Below are positions 1 through 8,256 of a DNA stretch of 35,191 nt, one piece after another. This DNA comes from Zoogloea ramigera (GTDB lineage Bacteria; Pseudomonadota; Gammaproteobacteria; Burkholderiales; Rhodocyclaceae). The position numbers were made by a program, and so were the translations under genes. The notes under the pieces were generated by a model that made no database searches, was not told the origin of the DNA, and saw only the letters and a list, made by a program, of their open reading frames with translations. Position 1 is the stretch's first letter, and every line of letters begins with the position of its first letter. The DNA lies in contig NZ_BJNV01000053.1 in the NCBI RefSeq assembly GCF_006539865.1, forward strand, positions 1 through 35,191. The letters run 5' to 3'.

Positions 1-1
1 A

Positions 2-1219
2 GGCGCCATGACCTACAACTGGAGCCGCAACCCCGGCGGCCCCGCCACCGAGCCCAAGATGGTCGTCTTCCAGAACGTCCCCAGCTGGAACTGGACGATC
101 GCCACCGGCAGCTTCATCGACGAGTTCACCGTCGAGGCCCGCGAGTTGCGCAACACCCTCATCGGCATGTGCCTGGCCGGTGCGCTGCTGATGACCGGCG
201 TGCTGTACTGGATCGCCCGCCGCCAGCTGGCGCCGGTGCGCGTCCAGCTCGACGTGATGCAGCGCATCGGTGCAGGCGACATGACCGTGCGCCTCCCCGA
301 TTGCGACAAGAGCAGCCGCAACGAACTGGACCAGATGAGCCTCGCCCTTCAGAACACCACCAATCAGGTCGGCGCTCTGATCCGCGAAGTGATGAACGCC
401 AGCACCGCCGTGCGGGACGCAGCCCACGCGGTGCGGCTCGGCACCTCCGAAGTCTTCGACGGCACCGCCACCCAGAGCGAGGCCGCCGCCGGGCTTGCCG
501 CCGCGGTGGAAGAGCTCTCCGTGAGCATCACCCATGTCTCCGACAGCGCCGCCACCGCCCACGACATCACCCAGCAGGCCCAGAAACATGCCGAACAGGG
601 CGGAGCCACCGTCCGCCAGATGACCGACGGCATGAACCGCATCGCCGGTGAGATCGATCAGGCCAGCGCCGCAGTCAATCTGCTGTCGGAACGCTCGGCG
701 CGCATCTCCAACATCGGCCGGATCATCAACGACATCGCCGACCAGACCAATCTGCTCGCCCTCAATGCCGCCATCGAAGCCGCCCGGGCCGGCGAGAGCG
801 GCCGTGGCTTCGCGGTGGTGGCCGACGAGGTGCGCAAGCTCGCCGAGCGCACCGCCAGCTCGACGCGGGAAATCTCCGTGACGGTCAGCGAAGTGCAGAG
901 CGAAGCCGAGCGGGTCGTCGCGATGATCACCGAAGTGACCGGCCAGGTCCGCACCGGTGTCCAGCTCGCCACCGACTCCGGCAGCGTGCTCGAAACGATC
1001 GGCGAGGAAAGCACCCGCACCACCCAGGCCGTCAATGACATCGCCGATGCCACCCGCGAGCAGAGCACCGCCAGCCAGGAGGTCGCCCGCGGCATCGAGC
1101 GGATCGCCACGATGGCCGAGCAGAACAAGCAGGCCACCCGCCAGACCCACGACCAGACCACCCGGCTCGAAGATCTCGCCGCCCAGCTGCAGAGCAAAGT
1201 CTCCCATTTCCGCACCTGA
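2..1219 (+). CDS. Methyl-accepting chemotaxis protein, 3' part
   Basis: This is a chemoreceptor that relays a periplasmic or ligand signal to the CheA/CheW complex at the inner membrane. The reading frame is already open at base 2. The first residues (YNWSRNPGG, then [10 protein letters not shown]) look like the end of a Cache-type sensor domain, so the real start lies upstream and the ATG at base 8 is internal. Then come one transmembrane segment ([20 protein letters not shown]), a HAMP domain (about residues 70-125) and a long coiled-coil signalling domain. The highly conserved hairpin tip, with [19 protein letters not shown] and [18 protein letters not shown], is present. No C-terminal CheR/CheB docking pentapeptide is seen; the protein ends SKVSHFRT. 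The ligand cannot be inferred because the sensor domain is missing. Confidence 0.95.
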   Translation, partial: GAMTYNWSRNPGGPATEPKMVVFQNVPSWNWTIATGSFIDEFTVEARELRNTLIGMCLAGALLMTGVLYWIARRQLAPVRVQLDVMQRIGAGDMTVRLPDCDKSSRNELDQMSLALQNTTNQVGALIREVMNASTAVRDAAHAVRLGTSEVFDGTATQSEAAAGLAAAVEELSVSITHVSDSAATAHDITQQAQKHAEQGGATVRQMTDGMNRIAGEIDQASAAVNLLSERSARISNIGRIINDIADQTNLLALNAAIEAARAGESGRGFAVVADEVRKLAERTASSTREISVTVSEVQSEAERVVAMITEVTGQVRTGVQLATDSGSVLETIGEESTRTTQAVNDIADATREQSTASQEVARGIERIATMAEQNKQATRQTHDQTTRLEDLAAQLQSKVSHFRT

Positions 1220-1232
1220 GCCACACCAATCC

Positions 1233-1270
1233 CGGCCTGCCACGCTGCGTTCTGCAAGCCCGGCAGGCCG
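1233..1270 (+). terminator. Terminator-like hairpin after the chemoreceptor gene
   Basis: A perfect 9-bp inverted repeat (CGGCCTGCC at 1233-1241, GGCAGGCCG at 1262-1270) lies 13 bp after the chemoreceptor stop codon. The 20-nt loop is long and no T-run follows, so intrinsic termination is only possible. It separates the chemoreceptor gene from the glyA promoter region. Confidence 0.4.
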
Positions 1271-1279
1271 TGCTAAAAT
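1271..1279 (+). promoter_or_regulatory. Candidate extended -10 promoter for glyA
   Basis: TGCTAAAAT is an extended -10 element (TG-N-TAAAAT) 31 bp before the glyA start codon. No convincing -35 box lies 16-18 bp upstream, which is compatible with an extended -10 promoter. The same TAAAAT box appears before the DAHP synthase gene at 16831-16836. Confidence 0.4.
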
Positions 1280-1310
1280 CCGCTTTTGACTCAACCCCAC
1301 CCGGATAGCC

Positions 1311-2561
1311 ATGTTTTCCAAGCAAAATACCCTCGCCAAGGTCGACCCTGAACTCTGGCAGGCCATTGAGGCCGAAAACCGCCGTCAGGAAGATCACATC
1401 GAACTGATCGCCTCCGAAAACTACGTCAGTGCAGCCGTCATGGAAGCCCAGGGCTCCCAGCTCACCAACAAGTACGCGGAAGGCTATCCGGGCAAGCGCT
1501 ATTACGGTGGTTGTGAGCACGTCGACGTGGCCGAGCAGCTCGCCATCGAACGCCTCAAGACCCTGTTTGGCGCAGAAGCGGCCAACGTCCAGCCCAACTC
1601 CGGCTCCCAGGCCAACCAGGCCGTCCTGATGGCCTTCGCCAAGCCCGGCGACACCATCATGGGCATGAGCCTCGCCGAGGGCGGCCACCTCACCCACGGC
1701 ATGCCGCTCAACATGTCCGGCAAGTGGTTCAACGTCGTCGCCTACGGCCTCGACGCCAAGGAAGAAATCGACTACGACAAGATGGAAGCGCTGGCCCGTG
1801 AGCACAAGCCGCGCATCATCATCGCCGGCGCCTCCGCCTACGCGCTTCGCATCGACTTCGAGCGCTTCGCCAAGATCGCCAAGGAAGTCGGCGCCATCTT
1901 CTGGGTCGACATGGCCCACTACGCCGGCCTCATCGCCGCCGGCTACTACCCCAACCCGGTGCCCCACGCCGACGTGGTCACCTCCACCACCCACAAGACC
2001 CTCCGCGGCCCCCGCGGCGGCATCATCCTGATGAAGGCCGAACACGAGAAGGCGCTCAACTCCGCCATCTTCCCGGGCCTCCAGGGTGGCCCGCTGATGC
2101 ACGTGATCGCCGCCAAGGCCGTCGCCTTCAAGGAAGCTGCCGAGCCCGAGTTCAAGCGCTACCAGGAGCAAGTCCTCGCCAACGCCCGCGTGATGGCGCG
2201 CGTGCTGGGTGAGGAGCGTGGCCTGCGCATCGTTTCCGGCCGCACCGAGAGCCATGTGTTCCTGGTCGACCTGCAGCCCAAGAACATCACCGGCAAGGAA
2301 GCCGAAGCCGCCCTCGGCCGCGCGCACATCACCGTCAACAAAAACTCGATCCCCAACGACCCGCAGAAGCCCTTCGTCACCTCCGGCATCCGTATCGGCT
2401 CGCCGGCGATGACCACCCGCGGCTTCACCGAGATCGAGGCCGAGCGCATCGCGCACCTCATCGCCGACGTGCTCGACAACCCTAACGACGAAGCCACCGC
2501 CGAAACCGTGCGCGCCAAGGTTGCCGAACTTTGCCGCAAGTTCCCGGTGTACGGCGCTTAA
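1311..2561 (+). CDS. glyA: Serine hydroxymethyltransferase
   Basis: A cytoplasmic PLP enzyme that interconverts serine and glycine while loading one-carbon units onto tetrahydrofolate. The 416-residue length is normal for bacterial GlyA. Visible signatures are the N-terminal [10 protein letters not shown] segment, [13 protein letters not shown], the [13 protein letters not shown] stretch and the PLP-lysine region [13 protein letters not shown], where the lysine forms the Schiff base. The ATG at 1311 matches the usual GlyA N-terminus. The gene is followed after 30 bp by nrdR and then ribD, a common order in betaproteobacteria, so the three are probably co-transcribed. Confidence 0.98.
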   Translation: MFSKQNTLAKVDPELWQAIEAENRRQEDHIELIASENYVSAAVMEAQGSQLTNKYAEGYPGKRYYGGCEHVDVAEQLAIERLKTLFGAEAANVQPNSGSQANQAVLMAFAKPGDTIMGMSLAEGGHLTHGMPLNMSGKWFNVVAYGLDAKEEIDYDKMEALAREHKPRIIIAGASAYALRIDFERFAKIAKEVGAIFWVDMAHYAGLIAAGYYPNPVPHADVVTSTTHKTLRGPRGGIILMKAEHEKALNSAIFPGLQGGPLMHVIAAKAVAFKEAAEPEFKRYQEQVLANARVMARVLGEERGLRIVSGRTESHVFLVDLQPKNITGKEAEAALGRAHITVNKNSIPNDPQKPFVTSGIRIGSPAMTTRGFTEIEAERIAHLIADVLDNPNDEATAETVRAKVAELCRKFPVYGA

Positions 2562-2591
2562 GCCCCCCAAGGCAGGCACGCGCACCCGCCC

Positions 2592-3071
2592 ATGCATTGC
2601 CCCTTCTGCGGCGCCGACAACACGCAGGTCACCGACACCCGTGAAAACGAGGACGGTGACATCGTGCGGCGCCGCCGTCGCTGCCTGTCCTGCGACAAGC
2701 GTTTCACCACCTACGAACGCATCGACCTCAAGATGCCCCAGGTGGTCAAGAAAAACGGTAGCCGGGCCGACTTCAGCCGCGACAAGCTGCTCGGCAGCCT
2801 GACACTCGCGCTGCGCAAGCGCCCGGTCACCGCCGAGAGCGTCGAGGCCGCCGTCGACCGCATCGAGGCCAAGCTGCTCTCCTCCGGCGAGCGCGAGATC
2901 GCTTCCGAACGCATCGGCGAGCTCGTGATGCGTGAGCTCAAGAAGCTCGACAAGGTCGCCTATATCCGCTTCGCCTCCGTCTATCGCGCCTTCGAAGACG
3001 TCGATGAGTTCTCCGAAGTCATCCGCGAAGTCAGCCCCCGGCCCCGTGGCCGCCCCCGCAGCACCCCCTGA
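2592..3071 (+). CDS. nrdR: Transcriptional repressor NrdR
   Basis: NrdR is the ATP/dATP-responsive repressor of ribonucleotide reductase genes. The 159-residue protein starts with the family zinc ribbon ([17 protein letters not shown], with the second cysteine pair in CLSC) and continues with FTTYERIDL and an ATP-cone domain (about residues 48-140, including [16 protein letters not shown]). The C-terminus ends in an Arg/Pro-rich tail. It sits between glyA and ribD with short spacers. No NrdR box was identified in this window; its targets are presumably elsewhere. Confidence 0.97.
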   Translation: MHCPFCGADNTQVTDTRENEDGDIVRRRRRCLSCDKRFTTYERIDLKMPQVVKKNGSRADFSRDKLLGSLTLALRKRPVTAESVEAAVDRIEAKLLSSGEREIASERIGELVMRELKKLDKVAYIRFASVYRAFEDVDEFSEVIREVSPRPRGRPRSTP

Positions 3072-3081
3072 AAGCCCCCGC

Positions 3082-4170
3082 ATGATCGCCACCGCCGACG
3101 ACCACCGGTGGATGGCCCGCGCCCTCGAACTCGCGGAGCGCGGACTATTCACGACCACTCCCAACCCCCGTGTCGGCTGCGTGATCGTCCGCGACGGCGA
3201 ATGCGTCGGCGAAGGCTGGCATGTGCGCGCCGGCGAGCCCCATGCCGAAGTCCATGCCCTGGCGATGGCCGGCGAAGCCGCCCGTGGCGCCACCGCCTAC
3301 GTCACCCTCGAGCCCTGCTCCCACCACGGCCGCACGCCGCCCTGCGCCGAGGCCCTGGTCCGGGCTGGCGTCACCCGGGTCGTCGCGGCGATGCAAGACC
3401 CCAACCCGCTGGTGGCCGGGCGTGGTCTCGCCCTCCTGCGCGAGGCCGGCATCGAAACATTCGCTGGCGTCCTCGAAGCCGAGGCCCGCGAACTCAACAT
3501 CGGCTTCGTGTCGCGCATGACCCGTGGCCGCCCTTGGCTGCGCCTCAAGGCCGCCGCCACCCTCGATGGCAAGACCGCCCTCGACAACGGCGTCTCCCAG
3601 TGGATCACCGGCGACGACGCCCGGCGCGACGCCCACCGCTGGCGCGCCCGCTCCTGCGCCGTGCTCACCGGCATTGGCACCGTCCGCGACGATGACCCGC
3701 AGCTCAACGTGCGCGCCGTCCCTACCGAGCGCCAGCCCCTGCGGGTCGTGGTGGACGCCCGCCTCGACACGCCCCTCAACGCCAAGCTCCTCGACGGCGG
3801 CCCGGTGCTGATCGCCGCCGCCACCGACGACTCGGCACGCATCGCCGCCTTGCGCCACCGGGGCGCCGACGTGGTTGTCCTGCCCAACCAGGGCGGCAAG
3901 GTCGACCTCCCCGCCCTGCTGGCCGAGCTGGGCCGGCGTGGCATCAACGAAGTACTCGCCGAAAGCGGCTTCAAGCTGAACGGCTCCCTGCTCCGGGAAG
4001 GCTGTGTCGATGAGCTCGTCCTCTACCTGGCCCCGAGCCTGGTCGGCGACGCCGCCCGCGGCTTGTTCAACCTGCCTGCGCTGAGCAGCCTGGCCAACAA
4101 GCGCCAGCTCGCCTTCCGGGATGTGCGCATGGTCGGCCGCGACCTGCGCATCGTTGCGCGGCCCACCTGA
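3082..4170 (+). CDS. ribD: Bifunctional riboflavin biosynthesis protein RibD
   Basis: RibD performs two consecutive steps of riboflavin synthesis: deamination of the diaminopyrimidine from GTP cyclohydrolase II, then NADPH-dependent reduction of the ribose side chain. The frame is open further upstream, but the ATG at 3082 (MIATADDHRWMARAL) gives the normal N-terminus and a 362-residue protein. The deaminase domain carries the zinc motif HAEVHAL (His54, Glu56) and PCSHHGRTPPC (Cys79, Cys88). The reductase domain starts near residue 145 with RLKAAATLDGKTA and contains GIGTVRDDDPQLNVR. It follows nrdR by 10 bp. No FMN riboswitch is seen. Confidence 0.97.
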   Translation: MIATADDHRWMARALELAERGLFTTTPNPRVGCVIVRDGECVGEGWHVRAGEPHAEVHALAMAGEAARGATAYVTLEPCSHHGRTPPCAEALVRAGVTRVVAAMQDPNPLVAGRGLALLREAGIETFAGVLEAEARELNIGFVSRMTRGRPWLRLKAAATLDGKTALDNGVSQWITGDDARRDAHRWRARSCAVLTGIGTVRDDDPQLNVRAVPTERQPLRVVVDARLDTPLNAKLLDGGPVLIAAATDDSARIAALRHRGADVVVLPNQGGKVDLPALLAELGRRGINEVLAESGFKLNGSLLREGCVDELVLYLAPSLVGDAARGLFNLPALSSLANKRQLAFRDVRMVGRDLRIVARPT

Positions 4171-4285
4171 ACGGGCTACCCGATCAGATTATCTGTGAAG
4201 CTTTGACAAAGATCGCCAGGGCCCGTCAACGTTGGGGCTCCGGTGTCGTTAAATCGGGCGCTACCTCAATCTGCGCACCGCCTAC

Positions 4286-5245
4286 ATGTCTCTGTCACAC
4301 CTTGCCCCGCTGCTCTGCCTGTCCCTCCTGTCCGCCACGGCCTGCGCCGAAACGGCGATCGTCCTCAACTCGGTGGACGAGAACGTCAGCTTCATAGACA
4401 CCCGGACCTACAAGGAGACCGGGCGCGCCCCGGCCTGCAAGGAACCCCACCACCTGATGGCGACCCCCGACGACAGCTCGGTGATCGTCGCCTGCGCGAT
4501 TTCCAACGAGCTGGTCTTCTTCGACCCACGCACGGGCAAGGAGCAGAAGCGCATCAAGAACATCTCCGACCCCTACCAGCTCGGCTTCTCCCCCGACAAC
4601 AAGTGGTTCGTGGCCAACTCGCTGCGCCTCGACCGGGTCGATCTCTACAAGGCCGCCGACTTCTCGCTGGTCGCCCGCATCCCGGCCGCCAAGACACCCT
4701 CCCACATGGCCTTCGACAAGGCCAGCCGCTTCGTCTTCATCACGCTGCAGGATTCCAACGAGGTCCTCGCCATCGACCTCAAGACCCGGGAAGCCGCCTG
4801 GAAGCTGCCGGTCGGCCCGACACCTGCCGGCATCCACATGACGCCGGACGACAAACACTTGCTGGTGGGCATCATGGGCGCCAATTACGTGGAGGTGATC
4901 GACTGGCGCGCCCGCAAGACGGTGAAGAAGATCATCACCGACAAGGCCACCCACAACTTCCTGCCCAAGGGCGACGGGCGCCATGTCTTCGTGTCGAACC
5001 GCAGCGTGAAGGGCAGCATCTCACTGGTGGACATGCAGACTCTCACCGAGATCGAGAAATACGACGTCCCCGGCGGGCCCGACGACATGGAGATCCGCGC
5101 CGACGGCAAGGAGCTGTGGGCCACCGCGCGCTTTGCCCGCAAGGTGCAGGTTGTGAACCTTGATCAGAAGAAGCTCTCCCACTCGATCCCGGTCGGCCGC
5201 TCACCCCACGGCGTCTCCTTCATCAGCCACGCCCCGAGGCTTTGA
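4286..5245 (+). CDS. Secreted YVTN-type beta-propeller protein
   Basis: A 319-residue protein with a signal peptide (MSLSHLAPLLCLSLLSATACA) and repeated propeller blades of the YVTN/cytochrome d1-like class, for example NSVDENVSFIDTRTYKE, ISNELVFFDPRTGKE, SNEVLAIDLKTREA, ANYVEVIDWRARKTVK and the terminal VVNLDQKKLSHSIPVGRSPH. It should be periplasmic. No heme-binding CxxCH is present, so a catalytic role is not supported; such propellers often bind partners or ligands. There is no clear Shine-Dalgarno before the ATG at 4286. The 115-bp upstream spacer contains TTGACA at 4203-4208 but no matched -10. Its stop codon overlaps the ATG of the next gene by one base, implying translational coupling with the deacetylase-like and hydroxylase-like genes. 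Confidence 0.85.
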   Translation: MSLSHLAPLLCLSLLSATACAETAIVLNSVDENVSFIDTRTYKETGRAPACKEPHHLMATPDDSSVIVACAISNELVFFDPRTGKEQKRIKNISDPYQLGFSPDNKWFVANSLRLDRVDLYKAADFSLVARIPAAKTPSHMAFDKASRFVFITLQDSNEVLAIDLKTREAAWKLPVGPTPAGIHMTPDDKHLLVGIMGANYVEVIDWRARKTVKKIITDKATHNFLPKGDGRHVFVSNRSVKGSISLVDMQTLTEIEKYDVPGGPDDMEIRADGKELWATARFARKVQVVNLDQKKLSHSIPVGRSPHGVSFISHAPRL

Positions 5246-6006
5246 TGCGCCCCGCCGCACGCCCGATGTGGGCCGTGGGCCTGGCCCTCGCCACCCTGCC
5301 CGCCGCCGCCCAGACCACCCCGCCGGCCTGCAAGGGCTACGTCCACCTGACCCTCGACACCGGCAACATGCGCCATGCCGAGCTGATCGCCGAAATCCTT
5401 GCCCGGCACCAGGTCAAGGCCACCTTCTTTGTCGCCCAGGAGAAAACCTGGCGCGGCGACCACGCCCTCGACCCGGCCTGGGCCGGCTACTGGAAGGCCC
5501 GCGTCGCCGAGGGCCACGCCTTCGGCAGCCACACCTGGCGCCACGGCTCGTTCCGCCGCGATTTGCCCGACGGCCAGGTGGCCTACCGCCTGATGGACGG
5601 CCGCCAGCTCACCCTGAGCCCGGCCGAGGTCTGCGCCGAACTGCGCCAGCCCGACACCCGCTTCGCCGAACTCACCGGCCGCGCCCTCGACCCCCTTTGG
5701 CGCGCGCCGGGCGGGCGCAGCACCCCCAACACCCTGAAGGCCTCCGAAGCCTGCCGCTACCGCCACGTGCATTGGGCGCCGGCCGGCTTCCTGGGTGACG
5801 AGCTGCCCTCGGGCGCTTATCCCAACGAGGCATTGCTCCGGCGCGCCCTCGCCGACATCCGCGACGGCGACATCCTGATGGCGCACCTGGGCATCTGGTC
5901 CCGCAAGGCCCCCTTCGCCCCGATGCTCGACCCGCTGATCGCCGGGCTCAAGGCACGAGGGCTGTGCTTTGCCACCCTGGCCGCCGCCGGGCGCGGGAGC
6001 CACTGA
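5245..6006 (+). CDS. Polysaccharide deacetylase-family protein (NodB fold), exported
   Basis: A 253-residue NodB-homology protein with an N-terminal signal peptide (ATLPAAAQ near residues 16-23). The usual motif 1, TFDDG, appears as TLDTG (Asp38, then Thr39 where the second Asp, a metal ligand, normally sits). Motif 2 HTWRH (His96, His100), motif 3 RAPGG (near residue 153) and a C-terminal LMAHLGI are kept. The fold and most of the active site are therefore present but one metal ligand is replaced. I recall similar betaproteobacterial proteins sharing TLDTGNM, so this may be a subfamily trait. The ATG at 5245 overlaps the preceding stop (TGATG); a TTG one codon earlier is less likely. The substrate is unknown. 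Confidence 0.85.
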   Translation: MRPAARPMWAVGLALATLPAAAQTTPPACKGYVHLTLDTGNMRHAELIAEILARHQVKATFFVAQEKTWRGDHALDPAWAGYWKARVAEGHAFGSHTWRHGSFRRDLPDGQVAYRLMDGRQLTLSPAEVCAELRQPDTRFAELTGRALDPLWRAPGGRSTPNTLKASEACRYRHVHWAPAGFLGDELPSGAYPNEALLRRALADIRDGDILMAHLGIWSRKAPFAPMLDPLIAGLKARGLCFATLAAAGRGSH

Positions 6007-6983
6007 TGCAGTTTGTCACCGACCTTTTCGTCAGCGCCCAGGGCAGGCTCTTCGACAGCCTCGTGCAGCCCGTGCTGTTTGCCCTCGGCCTCGGCGGCTT
6101 CGTGGAGATGGGCTTCGAGGGCATCGAGTTCGTCCTCCTCGGCCTCATCGAGCTGGCCATCGCCTACACGCTGATGCGCCCCCTCGAGGCCTGGTGGCCC
6201 GCCGAGAGGTGGGCGCAGCGCAGGGCCGTGCGGGTGGATGTGATCTACACGGTGCTCAACCGGCTCGGCGTCGTGCCGCTGGCAGTGTTTGCGCTGCTCG
6301 CTCCGGTGTTCCTAGGCGTAGACGGGTGGCTACGCTTTCACGACATCATCCCCCGCCAGCTCGAAGACTGGCTGCCGGCCCTCGATTACCACCCGCTGGC
6401 GAGCTTTCTGATCTACCTGGTGATCCTCGATTTCGCCGAGTACTGGCGCCATCGGCTGTCCCACACCTTCCGCTGGTGGTGGGCGCTGCACGGCATCCAC
6501 CACTCCCAGCGGCAGATGTCGTTCTGGACGGACTCCCGCAACCACCTGCTCGACGACCTCATCGCCGGCGTCTGGTTTGCGTCCCTGTCATTGTTGATCG
6601 GCGTGCCGCCGGGCCAGTTCATCGGCCTCCTGATCGTACTGCGGCTGGTGGAGAACCTGTCCCACGCCAACACCCGGCTGAGCTTCGGGCGGCTGGGCGA
6701 TCACCTTGTGGTCGGCCCCCGCTATCACCGCTGGCACCACGCCCTCGACCTGCCGGCCGAGCCGCGTTTTGCCTGCGGCTGCAATTTCGCGATCCTGCTC
6801 CCCGTCTGGGACCTCCTGTTCGGCACGCTTTACCTCGCGCCGCAACTGCCCCCGACAGGCATCCACGAAACCACCACCCAGGAAATCAACGCCCGCGACG
6901 ACTTCTGGGCCCAGCAGAAGCTCGGCCTCGTGCTGCTCTGGCGGGCGCTTGGCACCCGGGCCGGCAAGCAGCCTTCAGCGTGA
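6006..6983 (+). CDS. Sterol desaturase / fatty acid hydroxylase superfamily protein
   Basis: A 325-residue integral membrane protein with the histidine clusters of the di-iron fatty-acid hydroxylase superfamily: HRLSH (residues 149-153), HGIHH (162-166) and HRWHH (241-245), plus NLSHANTRL (His220). Several hydrophobic segments lie before and between the clusters. Members hydroxylate or desaturate lipid chains in the inner membrane; the substrate here cannot be told. The start at 6006 overlaps the stop of the deacetylase gene (TGATG), so the three genes from 4286 appear to be one translational unit. The 3' end overlaps the convergent moeB-like gene by 9 bp. Whether the three proteins act in one envelope-lipid or glycan pathway is inference. 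Confidence 0.88.
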   Translation: MQFVTDLFVSAQGRLFDSLVQPVLFALGLGGFVEMGFEGIEFVLLGLIELAIAYTLMRPLEAWWPAERWAQRRAVRVDVIYTVLNRLGVVPLAVFALLAPVFLGVDGWLRFHDIIPRQLEDWLPALDYHPLASFLIYLVILDFAEYWRHRLSHTFRWWWALHGIHHSQRQMSFWTDSRNHLLDDLIAGVWFASLSLLIGVPPGQFIGLLIVLRLVENLSHANTRLSFGRLGDHLVVGPRYHRWHHALDLPAEPRFACGCNFAILLPVWDLLFGTLYLAPQLPPTGIHETTTQEINARDDFWAQQKLGLVLLWRALGTRAGKQPSA

Positions 6984-7724
6984 CGCGCAGACCGCGCAGG
7001 CCGGGTCGCGCCCCAGGCGCACCGTCCGCCAGTCCATCGCCAGGGCATCCAGGAGGAGCAAGCGGCCGGTGAGGGTTTCGCCACAGCCGGCCAGCAGCTT
7101 GAGCGCCTCCGCCGCCTGCACCGCGCCGACGATGCCGGTGATCGGCGCAAAGACGCCCATCACCGCGCAGCGCACCTCCTCGACATCCTCCGCCTCGGGA
7201 AACAGGCAGTGGTAGCACGGGCAGTCGTCCCGGCGCAGGTCGAACACCGACACCTGCCCGTCGAAACGCACCGCGGCCCCCGACACAAGCGGCTTGCGGG
7301 CCGCCACGCAGGCGCGGTTGATGGCATGGCGGGTAGCGAAGTTGTCGGAACAATCGAGCACCAGATCGGCCGCGGCCACCTCGGCTTCCAGGGCGGCGCC
7401 CTCGAGCCGATGGGCTACCGGCAGGACGCGGACCTCCGGATTCAAGCGGGCCAGGGTGTCGCGCCCCGAGTCCACCTTGAGACGCCCGACGCCCTCCTGG
7501 CTGTGCAGGATCTGGCGCTGCAGGTTGGTGAGATCGACCGTGTCGCCATCGGCCAGCACCAGGGTGCCGACACCGGCGGCCGCCAGATACATCGCGGCCG
7601 GCGACCCCAGCCCACCGGCCCCCACCACCAGCACGCGGGCGGCAACGATGGCTTCCTGGCCCTCGATACCGATCTGGGGCAACAGGATGTGGCGCGAATA
7701 GCGCAGGAGCTGATCGTCGTTCAT
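6975..7724 (-). CDS. moeB: MoeB/ThiF-family adenylyltransferase
   Basis: An E1-like enzyme that adenylates the C-terminal glycine of a sulfur-carrier protein (MoaD or ThiS). The 249-residue protein has the N-terminal RYSRHILLPQIG, the nucleotide loop VLVVGAGGLGSP (residues 32-42), LADGDTVDLTNLQRQ, and two zinc cysteine pairs (Cys170/Cys173 in CYHC, Cys243/Cys246 in CAVC). Cys186 (RCAVMGVFAP) lies where the family's conserved cysteine is found. There is no C-terminal rhodanese domain. MoeB and ThiF cannot be separated by sequence inspection; MoeB is preferred because no thi genes are nearby. It is the last gene of a minus-strand group with ctpA and a small unknown gene. Confidence 0.9.
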   Translation of the reverse strand: MNDDQLLRYSRHILLPQIGIEGQEAIVAARVLVVGAGGLGSPAAMYLAAAGVGTLVLADGDTVDLTNLQRQILHSQEGVGRLKVDSGRDTLARLNPEVRVLPVAHRLEGAALEAEVAAADLVLDCSDNFATRHAINRACVAARKPLVSGAAVRFDGQVSVFDLRRDDCPCYHCLFPEAEDVEEVRCAVMGVFAPITGIVGAVQAAEALKLLAGCGETLTGRLLLLDALAMDWRTVRLGRDPACAVCASR

Positions 7725-7772
7725 GGCGGGGCGGATGATGAAAATGAAACTGCCCCGTGAAGGGGCAGCGGG

Positions 7773-8228
7773 TTATTTGAACTCGCGGAGCTCGGGCGGC
7801 GTGTCGTCCCGGTCACCGTGGGGGTGATGGGCGTAGGCCTGGATGTACACCTCGTGGGACTGCTTGATCAGGCGCTCGGGAGACCGCAGGTTATGCACCT
7901 GGGTGTCCTCGACGTAGTAGATCAGCGCCCGATGCAGGCGGATGAGCAGGCTCCGGTCGAGGTGGAAGCCCGCATTCATCAGCGCCTCGTCGAGGAGCTG
8001 CAGGGTGAAGTCGAGTACGTTGTAATGCACCACCAGGGTGAGCTCGTCACGGCCGGCCTCGACCTGCACGCCTCGCAGTGCCGCCAGGGAGCGCCAGGCC
8101 TGGGCTGCCTGCCCGGGCGGGAAATCCTTGAAGCGGATCTCCCGCGTCTTGGCGACACCGCTCGCCGCATGGTGTGCCCCGTTATCGTGCTTGCGTCCAG
8201 CCAGCTTGTAGGCAGTCTCACGTCGCAT
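7773..8228 (-). CDS. Conserved protein of unknown function
   Basis: A 151-residue protein I do not recognise by name. The ATG at 8228 follows a strong Shine-Dalgarno (GGAGGAGG) on the minus strand, which supports real translation. Residues about 30-95 alternate like a small ferredoxin-like beta-alpha-beta-beta-alpha-beta fold (REIRFKDF, GVQVE, ELTLVVHYNV, LDEALMNAGFHL), similar in outline to metal-associated HMA domains but without CxxC. The C-terminal half is mainly helical and ends in a His-rich tail (YAHHPHGDRDD). It lies between ctpA (28 bp) and moeB (48 bp). Function is unknown; fold assignment is inference. Confidence 0.75.
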   Translation of the reverse strand: MRRETAYKLAGRKHDNGAHHAASGVAKTREIRFKDFPPGQAAQAWRSLAALRGVQVEAGRDELTLVVHYNVLDFTLQLLDEALMNAGFHLDRSLLIRLHRALIYYVEDTQVHNLRSPERLIKQSHEVYIQAYAHHPHGDRDDTPPELREFK

Positions 8229-8256
8229 GCAGGGCCTCCTCCGCAGTCGGGGTTTT

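Noticed and set aside
1032-3293. A 753-codon open frame on the minus strand across the chemoreceptor end, glyA, nrdR and the start of ribD
   Set aside because: It is the antisense of three clearly conserved genes. Long antisense frames are expected when third codon positions are almost always G or C; it has Gly/Val/Asp-rich composition and no domain.
4203-4216. A possible FNR/Dnr-type site (TTGAC-N4-ATCGC) upstream of the propeller gene
   Set aside because: Only the left half fits the TTGAT-N4-ATCAA consensus well; the right half has two mismatches and no -10 is correctly placed.
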